From contig NHNW01000009.1 of NCBI GenBank assembly GCA_002786025.1, forward strand, positions 440,376-504,375: a stretch of 64,000 nucleotides of DNA, read 5' to 3'. The notes below the pieces were generated by a model, which saw nothing but the letters and a program-made list of their open reading frames with translations, did no database searches and was not told the DNA's origin. Each line of letters starts with the position of its first letter. The first letter of the stretch is position 1. The stretch is from Zasmidium citrigriseum. Its lineage: Eukaryota; Ascomycota; Dothideomycetes; Mycosphaerellales; Mycosphaerellaceae. This document shows, piece after piece, positions 31,191 to 40,876 of this stretch. Position numbers and translations under genes: made by a program.

Positions 31191-32608
31191 ATGGTTATTC
31201 AACTACTTTCAGATCTTCCCGCCGAGCTACTGCTGCGAGTCGGCGAGCACCTGCCCGTAGCCGACTGCTGCTCCCTCAGCGCCGTCAACTCCCAGTTCCG
31301 ACGATTCCTCCTACCCAATCTCTTCGAAGGCCTCCGTGCAAGCAATCAAAAAGAACACGCGAATGTCCTTGAGCAGCTGATACCCCAAATCGCACGACAT
31401 GTTCAAAGATTCAATTTCGAGCTTCATTACGGAGAAGAAGACTACGATGAAGAACGGCAGCGTCAGGAGTTATCCGGTCTCACCATCGGCGACGCACATC
31501 CTATCATATGGGACCTGCTAAGTCGCCGTGCGCTGCCCAATGCCTCGACTTTCAGACTCACGTTCTGCCCACATCCAGCGGACTACGAAGGCGACACTCT
31601 CGACAACGACTACTGCGGTGGCGGTATCCAGATCCACCAGGAAGTGGAGAGTCTCGAAGAAGTAGAGGAGAAAGAACGAGACTTTCCCTGGAGAGCTCTC
31701 TATCGCAAAGCCATTGAGACGATGGCCAATGGCTCGGGAGCGCTAAAAAGGCTGGAGGTTTGCAACCTACCGCCCAAGGCGACTTCTGCGTTTCTGACGC
31801 CGGAGTGGCGGGCGTTCTTGAATGGGGTTGAGGAGTTTGAACTTAGCGTTTGGGGTGGTGATAATGGTGTGGGCTGGCATTCGAACACCTTGCCTGGGTA
31901 TATTGAGCATATCGAGGCGTTGGAGAATTTGTTCTTTGAGCACTTAGTGTCGGCCAAGAATGTCAAATTTGCTGCTCATCGGGATAATCCTGTTGGTGAG
32001 TACTCACTCTCCATTGACTGAGCTCGAGACTAATGTATCATCCAGGCTGCCCAGGCTGGCGACAATGCCCCATCCCTTTCGGCCCCCAACACATGCCCAA
32101 GCTCGAACACCTGGAACTCCAAAACTGCTTCGTCGACTTCGCCCTCATCGCCTGTCTCAACAGCAAACCCGGCCAGCTCAAATCCCTCCACCTCAACGAA
32201 TGCTTCTCGGCAGGCAGCGGCAACGAAACCGGCCTAGCAAACGCAGCTCTCAGCTGGGCTGAGTTCTTCTCCGCCCTTCGGAAATCCCAACCCAACCTCA
32301 AGGACTTCTCCATGGTGGAAGAACGAACGCCGCCCCTGACGCACAAAGAACAGTTTCGGAGACCGGAGGACGAGCCTTTCGTTCCATCAGACGATGAACC
32401 TGAGGATGTCAAGGCTGTGAGGAGGGAGTTGAGGGAGAATCCAAAGAGGAGGCTGTTTCCCTATGTGTATTTGGATGATAAGTATGGGATGGTTTTTGCG
32501 TATGAGGAGGTTACGATTTCGACGTTTTTGGTGGGGGAGGATCAGAGGGAGTTTGATGCTTTTGTGGAGATGGTGGGGGAGAACCAGGAGAAGGGCAAGT
32601 CTCGATAA
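31191..32608 (+). CDS. F-box domain protein
   Basis: Exons 31191-31995 and 32046-32608 with a 50-nt intron (GTGAGT...ATCCAG); 455 residues. I chose MVIQLLSDLPAELLLRVGEH; an in-frame ATG 11 codons upstream also exists. Residues ~4-48 are an F-box (LSDLPAELLLRVGEHLPVAD, CSLSAVNSQFRRFLLPNLF). The remainder carries degenerate leucine-rich elements (LKRLEVCNLPP, VEEFELSVWGG, MPKLEHLELQNCFVDFALI, LKSLHLNECF). F-box proteins bridge substrates to Skp1-Cul1 ubiquitin ligases; the target is unknown. It sits inside the ELRNxxYE paralogue cluster, 214 bases after paralogue 1, but is not itself a member of that family. Confidence 0.85.
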
Positions 32609-32776
32609 TTACTTGATGAGAGTGTCCTGACATCCAGCCTAGAAGAGTGAAGTCCTTATCGCTGAACGCGACGATACGGCTCATCTGAACACTTTCAGTC
32701 CATTCGATCGAGCGTATGCTCAACGCCCAATTGCACTCTCACCTTGCATCGATCGTCCCGCCGCATTTCCTCCCGC

Positions 32777-33534
32777 TCACATAATGTTCGAGTCATGCTT
32801 GATCTCAAGCCGTCCGCGCGAAGCACCACGGATCTTCTCCCACTCCTTCTTCGCCTTGTCACTGCCCAGCTTAACGTTCATCGCAAGGTCCCTGTACCAC
32901 GGCCAGCCCACCTGATTAAAACGATACTCGAACTCCACATCGACCCCCTTCTTCGTCGGATGGCCGACTCGGTTCAGCCAGCGCTGTAGTCGATGGCTCC
33001 ACTTCTCTGGCAGGGGTTGGGCGAAGCCCATCTCGATCCTCATCTTGCGAGTAGAAGCGGCGGTGTCGGGGTCAGTTTTTGGATCTCGGACTCGGGAATG
33101 CGGTTGAAGTAGGCGATGATGTGGCCGAAGTCCCAGTTGCGGACGGTGGTGCGGATGATGGAGGCGTAGAGGTTGAGGGTCGAGAGGAATTCTGATCGGA
33201 CTTGCCTGCTGACCACGACCATACGGCAGTCGGTGAGGAGGTTGCGGTCGCTGGTGAAGCGGGAGAGATGGGCGATTGGATAGATCTCGAGGATCTGAAG
33301 ATACGACATTAGCAAGAATTGACAAGACTCGAGAATGGTTTCTGTCCATACCTTCTCGTACACGAGATTGCGCAGCTCGGGTGGGAGGTCGAGAAGTCGG
33401 AACGGCCGATTGGGGATCCGCCTCGACTGTTGCTGCATCTTGGAGTTCTTCGCGGGAGCCATAGCCATTGCTGGTCGGGCGACGACTCTGAAGTTGCCCC
33501 GGGAGTCCTGCATGAGCATGTCGGTCGGCGCCAT
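32777..33534 (-). pseudogene. ELRNxxYE-family protein, paralogue 2 of 7, with apparent frameshift
   Basis: The start is MAPTDMLMQDSRGNF at 33534, with a TATATAAAG ~60 bases upstream. An intron (33351-33295, 57 nt, GTATGG...GCTAAT...TTCAG) joins LVYEK to ILEIYPIAHLSR. The signature PFRLLDLPPELRNLVYEK, then DCRMVVVSRQVRSEF and NWDFGHIIAYFNRIPESEIQK, are intact. Then the frame is lost: after IQK the original frame stops within 14 codons, while the +1-shifted frame continues the family pattern (TRKMRIEMGF, HRLQRWLNRV...KKGVDVEFEYRF) to a stop at 32777. The break lies at a run of five A (33075-33079 on the plus strand as T5). Either one base is missing in the assembly or this copy is a pseudogene. 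No acceptable intron bridges it. Confidence 0.72.
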
Positions 33535-33873
33535 GGTGCAGGTCGAGAAGTCGTCGGTGGTTGTGGGCTTGCTGCTGAGGGCGTGCAAGGGGCTTTATAT
33601 ATGTCCGAGGTGACGGGCGACTGGCTGGCTTCGAAGTGACGTAATTTTGACGTTAGCGCAGATGAGTGAATTCACTTGACGGCTGGATACAAGGCCGCAT
33701 AATGCACAGTTACAGCATTAAACTGAGATGAAAGCCGTGCGGGTTTATTCTCTAGAGGTCAACAGACTCATTCGGTCTCATTGGGTCGATCATGCCTTTG
33801 CCATCCAATGGTCACGCCCGACGTCTAATGTCAACACCTTGGTCCTCGACAGCTCGAAAATTTCGAAAGCTTC
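33535..33873. promoter_or_regulatory. Upstream region of paralogue 2 with TATA and palindrome
   Basis: The 339 bases contain a reverse-strand TATATAAAG at ~33594-33603 and the perfect palindrome GTGAATTCAC at 33666-33675. The palindrome's ATTCACTTG half recurs upstream of paralogue 4. Confidence 0.4.
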
Positions 33874-34686
33874 TCAAAGGCTCCCACATGATGAACACCA
33901 ATCTCCCGAGTCCTCAAGTCCGCCATCGTACCCCTTGTCCCCCTTGACTTTGACGAGCTCAGCTCCACTCCAGAAAGTGTCCGTTGCCGCCTGGATGATC
34001 TTCTCCAGCTCCACCACACCCTTCGGTCCGAGGTCGCTGCGGAAGTAGAGCCTCGAGCTGCCGACCGTATTCTTGTCAAGAACGTACTGAAAATCCACAT
34101 TCGTGCCTTTCTTCTTCGAGCTATCCATGCGATTCAACCAGCGCTGGAGCTGCTTGCAATTCGCATCATCCACAGCCGCGAACTCAATGCAGTCGTCGAA
34201 GCAGAGCTTGATCCTGAGGACTCGAGGCTGGTCGATCGCCATCTTGTTGAGTTGTGCCTCTGGCAAGCGGTTGAGGAAGGTAATGACATGACCGAAGCGG
34301 AAGTCTCGGACAGGAGTCTCGATGACGGGCGCATTGAGGGCGATCACGCTCTTGAACTCCTCATGTACCTGCTTACTGACGACGAGGAGGCGACAGTCGG
34401 ATTTCAAGGGTTGCTTGTTGTCGACGCGCGAGAGGCGCACTGGGGCGTGGATCTCGAGGGCTTTCTCATAGACAAGGTCTCTGAGCTCGCCGGGGAGATC
34501 CATCAGTCGGAACGGCTGAAAATCCATGTCCTGGGTGTTGTTGCTTGGATTGTCGGAAGTTTGAACGACGGCAGTGCTGTCGAGGACAGGTTGGTTTTGC
34601 TGATCAGCTGTGGGTGCTGGGAAGGCTTGACGCTTGTTTGCGCCTTCGGGCGCCTCGTCGTCTCGGTTGCGTTTGACTCCTGACAT
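33874..34686 (-). CDS. ELRNxxYE-family protein, paralogue 3 of 7
   Basis: Intronless, 270 residues from MSGVKRNRDDEAPEGANKRQ. The N-terminal ~60 residues are disordered with KR-rich nuclear-type clusters. The core runs PFRLMDLPGELRDLVYEKALEIHAPVRLSR, then DCRLLVVSKQVHEEF, then VRDFRFGHVITFLNRLPEAQLNK, RVLRIKLCF, and LQRWLNRMDSSKKKGTNVDFQYVLD. The C-terminal tail (TDTFWSGAELVKVKG...CSSCGSL) is longer than in its neighbours. Closest in sequence and promoter organisation to paralogue 4 immediately upstream. Function unknown. Confidence 0.85.
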   Translation of the reverse strand: MSGVKRNRDDEAPEGANKRQAFPAPTADQQNQPVLDSTAVVQTSDNPSNNTQDMDFQPFRLMDLPGELRDLVYEKALEIHAPVRLSRVDNKQPLKSDCRLLVVSKQVHEEFKSVIALNAPVIETPVRDFRFGHVITFLNRLPEAQLNKMAIDQPRVLRIKLCFDDCIEFAAVDDANCKQLQRWLNRMDSSKKKGTNVDFQYVLDKNTVGSSRLYFRSDLGPKGVVELEKIIQAATDTFWSGAELVKVKGDKGYDGGLEDSGDWCSSCGSL

Positions 34687-34741
34687 CTTTTTCAGCGGAG
34701 GAGGTTGGCTGCTGGAAAAATCCAATCGGGGGCAAAGGAGA

Positions 34742-34830
34742 CTTAAGTAGGTGGGAGGGTGTCGTTGCCCAGACAACATGTCACGGGAAGCTTGCCTGAT
34801 TCACTCGGCCCCTGAAATGAAAAGTGAATG
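34742..34830 (-). promoter_or_regulatory. Conserved upstream module of paralogue 3
   Basis: Contains CTTAAG starting 56 bases upstream of the ATG, then GTGTCGTTGCCC at 34759-34770 with an imperfect inverted partner, then GATTCACTCGGCCCCTGAA (34798-34816) and GTGAATG copies. The same elements in the same order lie upstream of paralogue 4. Confidence 0.5.
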
Positions 34831-35006
34831 CGTGAATGTCGAGTCCAGAAACCTAAGACAGCACATGCCGCCCTCTCGTCTCCTTAATTGACAGTTGAAT
34901 ACAATTTGCTTCCCTATGAACGATCGAAATGGAGCTAATGCGTACTTATGTCCCAGTGTGTCGCAATACCTCGCCACTGCGATTGAACAACTCCCCCTAA
35001 TCGTCT

Positions 35007-35705
35007 TCACAAGAAGTGTCCATTGCCCGCCTTCCGGATCTTCCCCATCTCGGCCTTTCCCCTCTCACCAAGCCAGCGATCACCATAGAGAGCCTTATGT
35101 CCCTGCACTTCATGCTCCAAGACATACTGAAACTCAACACCGGCTCCCTTCTTATCGGCCTGATCAATCCGCCTTAGCCAACGACCGAGCTGGGCGTCGT
35201 CCCCACTCGTCGTGCCCATATCACTGTACTTGAAGGAGAGCTTGACTCGCATGATACGTCTGCTGGCGACAGTATCTTTCCTGATCTTCTCGACATCCGA
35301 ATCTGGGAGACGATTCAGAAAGGTGACGATGTGGCCGAAATTGAACTGATGAACTATGGTTTCGACGATGGGTGCGTCCAGCTCGAGGACACTCCTGAAC
35401 TCCCTGGCCACTTGCTTGCTAACGGCTAGAAGAAGACAATCGCTCTGGAGTGTCTTCTTCTTTCCGTTGCGCGAGAGGTAGGCGACTGGATAGATCTCGA
35501 GGGCTTTGTCGTAGACATTGTTTCGCAACTCTGCGGGCAAGTCCATGAGCCTGAAGGGTTGGTCTTGGACAATTGGAGTCGTGGAAGTTGAGGACGTCGG
35601 GTTGATTGGGGTTTGATCTTGAGCATCGAGTGGACTTGCCAGTGCCTGGCGCTTATTCGCGGTTCGGGAAGCATCATCCGTCTGCTTGCGCTTGATGCCC
35701 GCCAT
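35007..35705 (-). CDS. ELRNxxYE-family protein, paralogue 4 of 7
   Basis: Intronless, 232 residues from MAGIKRKQTDDASRTANKRQ. After a disordered KR-containing tail the core reads PFRLMDLPAELRNNVYDKALEIYPVAYLSR, DCLLLAVSKQVAREFRS, VHQFNFGHIVTFLNRLPDSD, RRIMRVKLSF, and LGRWLRRIDQADKKGAGVEFQYVLE, ending GKIRKAGNGHFL. It is the most compact form of the family and useful as a reference for the others: F-box-like helix pair, a basic linker, an 'ASKQV..EF' helix, the GH(V/I)xxFLNRL block, and the KKGxxVxFxYV strand. Confidence 0.87.
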   Translation of the reverse strand: MAGIKRKQTDDASRTANKRQALASPLDAQDQTPINPTSSTSTTPIVQDQPFRLMDLPAELRNNVYDKALEIYPVAYLSRNGKKKTLQSDCLLLAVSKQVAREFRSVLELDAPIVETIVHQFNFGHIVTFLNRLPDSDVEKIRKDTVASRRIMRVKLSFKYSDMGTTSGDDAQLGRWLRRIDQADKKGAGVEFQYVLEHEVQGHKALYGDRWLGERGKAEMGKIRKAGNGHFL

Positions 35706-35760
35706 GTTGAGCTGGATGTGAGCGGACTTTGGTGAAGTTCATGTTGTAGATGGGAGCAGT

Positions 35761-35875
35761 CTTAAGTATTTTTGGAATTTGATGTGTCGTTGCCCGGGCG
35801 ACACATAAAGTCACTTAAGCGCAAGTGACTGGAGAGTCGCGATTCACTTGCCCCCCTGAATCAAGGAGGTGAATG
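35761..35875 (-). promoter_or_regulatory. Conserved upstream module of paralogue 4
   Basis: CTTAAG begins 56 bases upstream of the ATG, identical to the spacing at paralogue 3. GTGTCGTTGCCC (35784-35795) is here part of an inverted repeat TGTGTCG...CGACACA flanking CCCGGG. GATTCACTTGCCCCCCTGAA (35841-35860) and GTGAATG follow. The shared order with paralogue 3 suggests duplication of promoter and gene together. Confidence 0.5.
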
Positions 35876-36159
35876 AAAGGATATAAGGCAAATTCGAAAG
35901 TATACCGAACAGACTAAAAAATACCTGTAAGTTGAGGGATGATTGACAAAACCGTTAGGCTGGGAAGATCAATAAGTAGAAGGAAAAGATGGTTTGCCGT
36001 CATACCTGTGCCGACTGCTAGGGTGAGACATGCAGACTTTCTGCAAACATCAGCATCAGTTCCATGAGACTCTCGGGGCTCCGACTGCTTTAGATCTCCG
36101 TAAATATCTCTGAAGGCGAGCCATCGGTTCTCCCTCGAATCTGTTTTCACGTCCACGGA

Positions 36160-36834
36160 TCATTGAGTACGCCCTTGCTGCCGTCTCTTCTCCGACTCAA
36201 TCTGTTCCAGCTGGTTCAAGTGTTCATGATGCGAAGTGACGAGCTCGTCCTCTCTATCCCACACGAAGTCAATATCAACGTCAACGCCCTTCTTCGTTGT
36301 CTTGCTCCGATTTCGCCAGCGCTCCATTCGCTCGTGCAGTCTCACCCGCGACCAGACCCAATTTGGCCCACTGAAGACAAGTTCGACCTGCAAAGTCCTC
36401 TTCTTCGTGGTCAGTTTCTCCATGTCGATCTCCGACAGGCGGTTGAAGAAGGTGATCACATGGCTAAAGTCCAGATTGCGGACCTCTGTCAAGAGAATGG
36501 GCGCTTCTGTCATGAGCATGCCCATGAATTCGTGCTTGACAAGCTTGGAGACTAGAATGAGGCTGTTGTGGGTTTGGAGGCCGTTGTGGGCGTGCTGTTT
36601 CTTCTTCCGGGAGAGCCAGACGGCCGGTTCGTTCTCGAGCACTTTCTCGTAGATATTGTTGCGAAGCTCGGGTGGCAGATCGAAGAAGCGGAATGGCTCG
36701 TCTGGGACAGGTGCCGCTTCTACCTTTGCCTTCTTTGCCTTGCGGCGAGGTCGGCCGGATTCATCCAAGCCGTCATCCCAATCGCGCTTCTTGTCCCTCA
36801 TCGTGTTTGGGATGGTGCCATAGGGAGTGCGCAT
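36160..36834 (-). CDS. ELRNxxYE-family protein, paralogue 5 of 7
   Basis: Intronless. I chose MRTPYGTIPNTMRDKKRDWDD (224 residues); the frame is open for a further 55 codons upstream, and MRDKKRDWDD 11 codons later is also possible. Nuclear-type cluster RPRRKAKKAKVEA precedes PFRFFDLPPELRNNIYEKVLENEPAVWLSRKKK, then NSLILVSKLVKHEF, VRNLDFSHVITFFNRLSEIDMEK, LQVELVFSG and MERWRNRSKTTKKGVDVDIDFVWD, ending in a Gln/Glu/Arg-rich helix. The 'L' and 'D' positions differ from paralogues 3 and 4, so it is an older duplicate. Function unknown. Confidence 0.83.
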   Translation of the reverse strand: MRTPYGTIPNTMRDKKRDWDDGLDESGRPRRKAKKAKVEAAPVPDEPFRFFDLPPELRNNIYEKVLENEPAVWLSRKKKQHAHNGLQTHNSLILVSKLVKHEFMGMLMTEAPILLTEVRNLDFSHVITFFNRLSEIDMEKLTTKKRTLQVELVFSGPNWVWSRVRLHERMERWRNRSKTTKKGVDVDIDFVWDREDELVTSHHEHLNQLEQIESEKRRQQGRTQ

Positions 36835-37235
36835 GATGAAGGCTGGGTAAGTCTTGATGATTAAAGCGGAGATTGAATTGAAGACGATGAAGTTTGGGAA
36901 GGAAAGAGGGGTGTTAAGAGGCCGAGTCGATGTGGATCCTTCGACAGCGGCAAGTGGTATAGCCTTGCTGCGCCTCATCAAGCGAGCTTCGTTTTCCACA
37001 TTGATTAAAGTTCAAGAGGCGTATGTAGCGTGCCTCAATGGGCGGCTTGGACATAATTGCTTGGAAATTGAAAGTAAAAGCCAATGTGCTTCAATGCAGT
37101 CTTATGGGTATGCTATGTTATAGTGCTTTGAGCAGCTCGCCAAGCCGAGAACAAGGTCAAACCTGCTGGCTGAAGGCGACATCTTCTTCCATCACCTCCA
37201 TCCTTCCTCCTCTTACCATAATGTCGAGCGATCGC
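36835..37235. other. Spacer between paralogues 5 and 6
   Basis: About 400 bases containing the leader of paralogue 5 and the 3' end of paralogue 6. I do not see the CTTAAG/GTGTCGTTGCCC module that precedes paralogues 3 and 4. No gene is supported. Confidence 0.4.
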
Positions 37236-37904
37236 TCACCGCCAACCACGTCGCCGGTGTATGTTCCTTCCGATCTCCAACCCGTCCAGAAAACCGAGAT
37301 TGTAGGCTCTCTCAGCACTCCACATCTCATCCAGTACATCGGAGGCGGAGTGGGAGTATTGAAAAGGGATTCGTGAGCCTCTCTTCCGAGTGAAGAGGCG
37401 CTTCCGCCAACGCTTGAAAGCCGCCTGCTCGTCGAGATACTCCACACCATAACCGATCAAATTACTCGGCTTCCTGCTGAACACCATCTCAATCCTCAGG
37501 ACTCGCTCACCAGTCTGATGTCTCTTGAGGTCAACGTCGGAAAGGCGGTTGAGGTACGTGACGACGTGGCCGAAGTCGAAGTCGACGACTTGAGTGTCTA
37601 CGAAGCGGACATCAGTCGCCATAATCCCACGGAATTCATCTTGGACTTGCCTTGAGACAAGGACAAGGTTGCTGTTGGTCTGCAATTCGTGAGTCTTGGG
37701 GTACTTCGTGCGGGAAAGGCGTGCTACTGGGTCCTCTTCGAGAGCCTTCTCATAGACGTTGTTACGAAGTTCGGCGGGAAGGTCGAGAAAGCGGAAGGGT
37801 TGGTCTGCATCGGCTTGGTGCTCAAGTCTCTGCGTTTTGGAGGCTGGCTCGCCTGAGACAGGGGCGTCCCCATCATTGCGCTTGCGCTTGTTGTTTCCAG
37901 CCAT
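37236..37904 (-). CDS. ELRNxxYE-family protein, paralogue 6 of 7
   Basis: Intronless, 222 residues from MAGNNKRKRNDGDAPVSG. Core: PFRFLDLPAELRNNVYEKALEEDPVARLSR, SNLVLVSRQVQDEFRG, VVDFDFGHVVTYLNRLSDVDLKR, RVLRIEMVFS, then FKRWRKRLFTRKRGSRIPFQYSH, ending GLEIGRNIHRRRGWR. The KKG element of the other copies is KRG here, and the strand reads IPFQYS. The N-terminal NKRKRND motif is a good nuclear localisation candidate and is shared in style with paralogues 3-5. Confidence 0.86.
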   Translation of the reverse strand: MAGNNKRKRNDGDAPVSGEPASKTQRLEHQADADQPFRFLDLPAELRNNVYEKALEEDPVARLSRTKYPKTHELQTNSNLVLVSRQVQDEFRGIMATDVRFVDTQVVDFDFGHVVTYLNRLSDVDLKRHQTGERVLRIEMVFSRKPSNLIGYGVEYLDEQAAFKRWRKRLFTRKRGSRIPFQYSHSASDVLDEMWSAERAYNLGFLDGLEIGRNIHRRRGWR

Positions 37905-38892
37905 GTCTGGAACGGTCGGTGCGGGTGTAGGTGTAGTTGTGATGCTGGTGTCCGTATTGGTGAAGGTGGAAGAAAGCTTGCTGTTTGCGAGGGCCTGTTT
38001 CCACTGAAGTGTGTGCTGATTTGGATGAGGTTTCAGGCGTAGGGTCTGGGCCCTTAAATGTAGTAGATCTTCATGTGTTATCGTGTTGTCCTCTCCACGA
38101 CGTATGGCAGTGAATGCATTTCTCGCGATCGATAATGCGTTGTGAAGTTGGACAATGCATTGTGTATGTCACACAAAGCATGTATTGGTTTCCCATTCAG
38201 TCTAAATGAGCTCAAAAATATAGGTAGCTGTGAAAGGTATAGGTGAGAAGCAGGTCGGATTGAAAATACGAAAAGGATCTTTCTTTGGTGCTACTTACGT
38301 ATACAGTGGAAGGCGACTGTCTCTTGGGTGTTGCACTTGCAGCGAGACTTCGGATGTCGTCGTGAGACTTGCGTCGTTCTGGACAAAGAAGATATGGACA
38401 CCTCCTATGAGATGTGCATCATGGGCACAATGGCATTGTCTTCAAAAAGACACCCATCAAAGGAGCATGGGCGTGTCTGAATTGCCTGGCTCTTGGAGGG
38501 AAGGGAGGTCTCGTCGGCGGCGTCTTTACCCGTAAGGCAGGACGGAAGACTCGTTTTGCAGCGGACCAGTTTTAGAAATGTGTCTTGTTTTCTGCTGGGC
38601 CCAAGGATTCGAATAATCTTTCACGGATCTCTTAGAGGCTGCTTGTATTCTTGTTTAAGTTGATCCGAGGCCGCACCGAGTGCGTATTTCGGTTTCAGAG
38701 CGTTCTGTCCGCCATGATGGTTGTGTACAATGAGTTAAGGAGTCGTGAGTCGCTGTAGAGTAAAAAGAAGAGAACGCGGAGGAAATCAAAAGACTTACCG
38801 CATTCGCTAGCGTGGGCAAAATTCTAGAATTGCCGGCTCCCGTCTTTCAAACAGCACCGATCTCTTTGAATTTTGCTCCATCCACAAACGCC
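37905..38892. other. Divergent promoter region between paralogues 6 and 7
   Basis: About 1 kb with no supported gene. Near 38050-38200 it holds CCTTAAATG, GTGTTATCGTGTTGTCC, GTGAATGCATT and the short near-palindrome TGTGTATGTCACACA, loosely echoing the module upstream of paralogues 3 and 4. Confidence 0.4.
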
Positions 38893-39660
38893 ATGCCGCC
38901 CTTGTCCGACTCGCACAAAGCCATGGACTTGGGAGTTTTGGCAGATGTCCCACCACTGTCAGAGTCATCAGAGAAACCGCCAACAGAGCAGTCGCATCCA
39001 GTGTGCACCGGCACCCGTACGGATGAGCCGTTTCGATTCCTCGATTTGCCTGCGGAGCTGCGCAATGCCATCTACGAGATGGCCCTCGACAAAACAGCGA
39101 TCGCATGTCTGCTACCGCGGCCAAAGACGGCGAGCGACAAACACGCCGACACACTGAAGCCAGAGATGCGCCTTCTCGTGGAAAACCTCTCCTCGACCTC
39201 GCCTCTCGCTCAAGCCAACCAGCAGATACGCTTTGAAGTGCAAGAAATGGCACTGTCTTGCGCAACCGAGTTGAGAGCCAGAGTCTATGACTTTGACTTC
39301 ACTCGCGCCATTGCATTCCTCGAAGAGCTGCGCAAGAGCAGGCTTGACCAGGGGATTTCGGGGAGTAAGAGGCCAGGACCTTGGAAATTTGTGGTCGATG
39401 TGGGTTTCAGCGACGCATACAATGTCTACCGCCGGCGGTTCCATCCTGGCTTAGACAAATGGCTGAGATACCTGAAGGGGCAGAACAACAAGGATATCGA
39501 GCACGAGTTTGACTACACCGTACGTCAGTCAATCAAGTTCCGCATGAAGAAGTTCTCCGGTTTGAGTGCCGACTTTGGGGGTGAGCGAGCGTTGGAGTTC
39601 ATGATGCTTGAGAACAGGCTCTACCGACAGCACGCAGCAAAGCTACGCTTCTGGTTTTGA
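38893..39660 (+). CDS. ELRNxxYE-family protein, paralogue 7 of 7
   Basis: Intronless, 255 residues; I start at MPPLSDSHKAMDLGV, the first ATG in a frame open slightly further upstream. It is on the opposite strand to paralogues 2-6. Core: PFRFLDLPAELRNAIYEMALDKTAIACLLPR, then AQANQQIRFEVQEMA, VYDFDFTRAIAFLEELRKSRLDQ, WKFVVDVGFS, LDKWLRYLKGQNNKDIEHEFDYTV and a C-terminal helix. The GHVITFLNRL block has become TRAIAFLEEL, so it is the most changed after paralogue 1. It lacks the basic N-terminal cluster. Confidence 0.82.
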   Translation: MPPLSDSHKAMDLGVLADVPPLSESSEKPPTEQSHPVCTGTRTDEPFRFLDLPAELRNAIYEMALDKTAIACLLPRPKTASDKHADTLKPEMRLLVENLSSTSPLAQANQQIRFEVQEMALSCATELRARVYDFDFTRAIAFLEELRKSRLDQGISGSKRPGPWKFVVDVGFSDAYNVYRRRFHPGLDKWLRYLKGQNNKDIEHEFDYTVRQSIKFRMKKFSGLSADFGGERALEFMMLENRLYRQHAAKLRFWF

Positions 39661-40876
39661 GATACTTACGCTGCAACCACAGCGCGAGGAGGTCGAGAGC
39701 CACGACTTGGACTAAGGGTGTGTATTTCTGGTCGCACGGCGGTTGTTTAAGATGTATTATCGGGGGCCGGGCGAAGGATGGACCAATCTGTTGAGGCGAG
39801 GAAGGTTGCTGAGAATAGTTGTTGGAATGTGTACAAGGTCAGTCGTGGTGCCGTGTCTGTATTCATCGCCTTCGTGTTGGTACTCAAGTCTTCCGACTTG
39901 CAAGCGTATGCTGCACAACACAATAAGCCCGATCGCGAAGCATTCGGCTCTTTCTCGACTCAGTGCGTCTCAGCCGCAGTTCACATCGCAAGTGAATGGA
40001 TTCCATGATGGATTTTTGACTCGGTCTCGATGGCTCCACGGGAAGAAGGTTTGACTTTCGACCTGTTCCTCAGAACTTGATTTGCCCCAGGCCAGTCAGC
40101 AATCTGAAACACGATCCTGTCCTGAACTGTCCGGAGAGTTGAAGCTCAGACACTCCATCATGTTGTTGGGCGTCCTACATTGACGCGTGGCGATGTAGTA
40201 CAAGAGTAATAGCGGATGAAAGATGTCGAAGTAGTGAAAGAAGAGGTGAGGTTGAATCTCACTCCAATCCCAACGGCCGCTTAGTCATTCACCCACTTCA
40301 AACCGAGGCTTTGCCGCGAGACCTCACCTCTCGCCTCGCGATGGAAGCAGACTCAATCTCGACAAAAAGCCACGGATCGAAGCCCAGCGCTTGGTGCTCC
40401 TGTGAGCTCCTGTTCAGGGAGGAGCATCAATCGGCGCAATCTGACTGCAGCATGAACTGCGGGCACCATGCGAAGGTGCATGCTTTACAGCCAATCGATA
40501 GGCGCTGAAGGATTCCCGGACTGCAGGCCGACCTTGCCGGGGGCGGCAATGGTTGGCCATGGCCAGCGCTTATTGCATTTCAGCCCCTCTGCCACGCCCA
40601 GCACCTCGCTGGTTGTACAGAAGTGGCGGGCGGTTCTGGCGTGACAAGTCCGCACTCTCTCTATTTTCAACCCCATGACGAATCACTGGCCGCGGCGAGG
40701 AGACCTGCAGTCGGCACTTGGGAACTGCCTTTACCCTTGACTTCCGCGCCGTCGCGACTCTTCTTCATCACGTCTCGCCCTCATCACGCCTCTCCGCCGC
40801 CACCGTTGCGCTCGTCACCGCCCATCACCACTTTCCCCGGCGGAATGCTGCGGGTGCCGTCCATATCACCACGACG
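39661..40876. other. Intergenic region (1.2 kb)
   Basis: Lies between the last ELRNxxYE gene and the DOMON-b561 gene. Short open frames are present but none carries a recognisable domain. The end is CT/CA-rich leader. Nothing else is supported. Confidence 0.45.
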
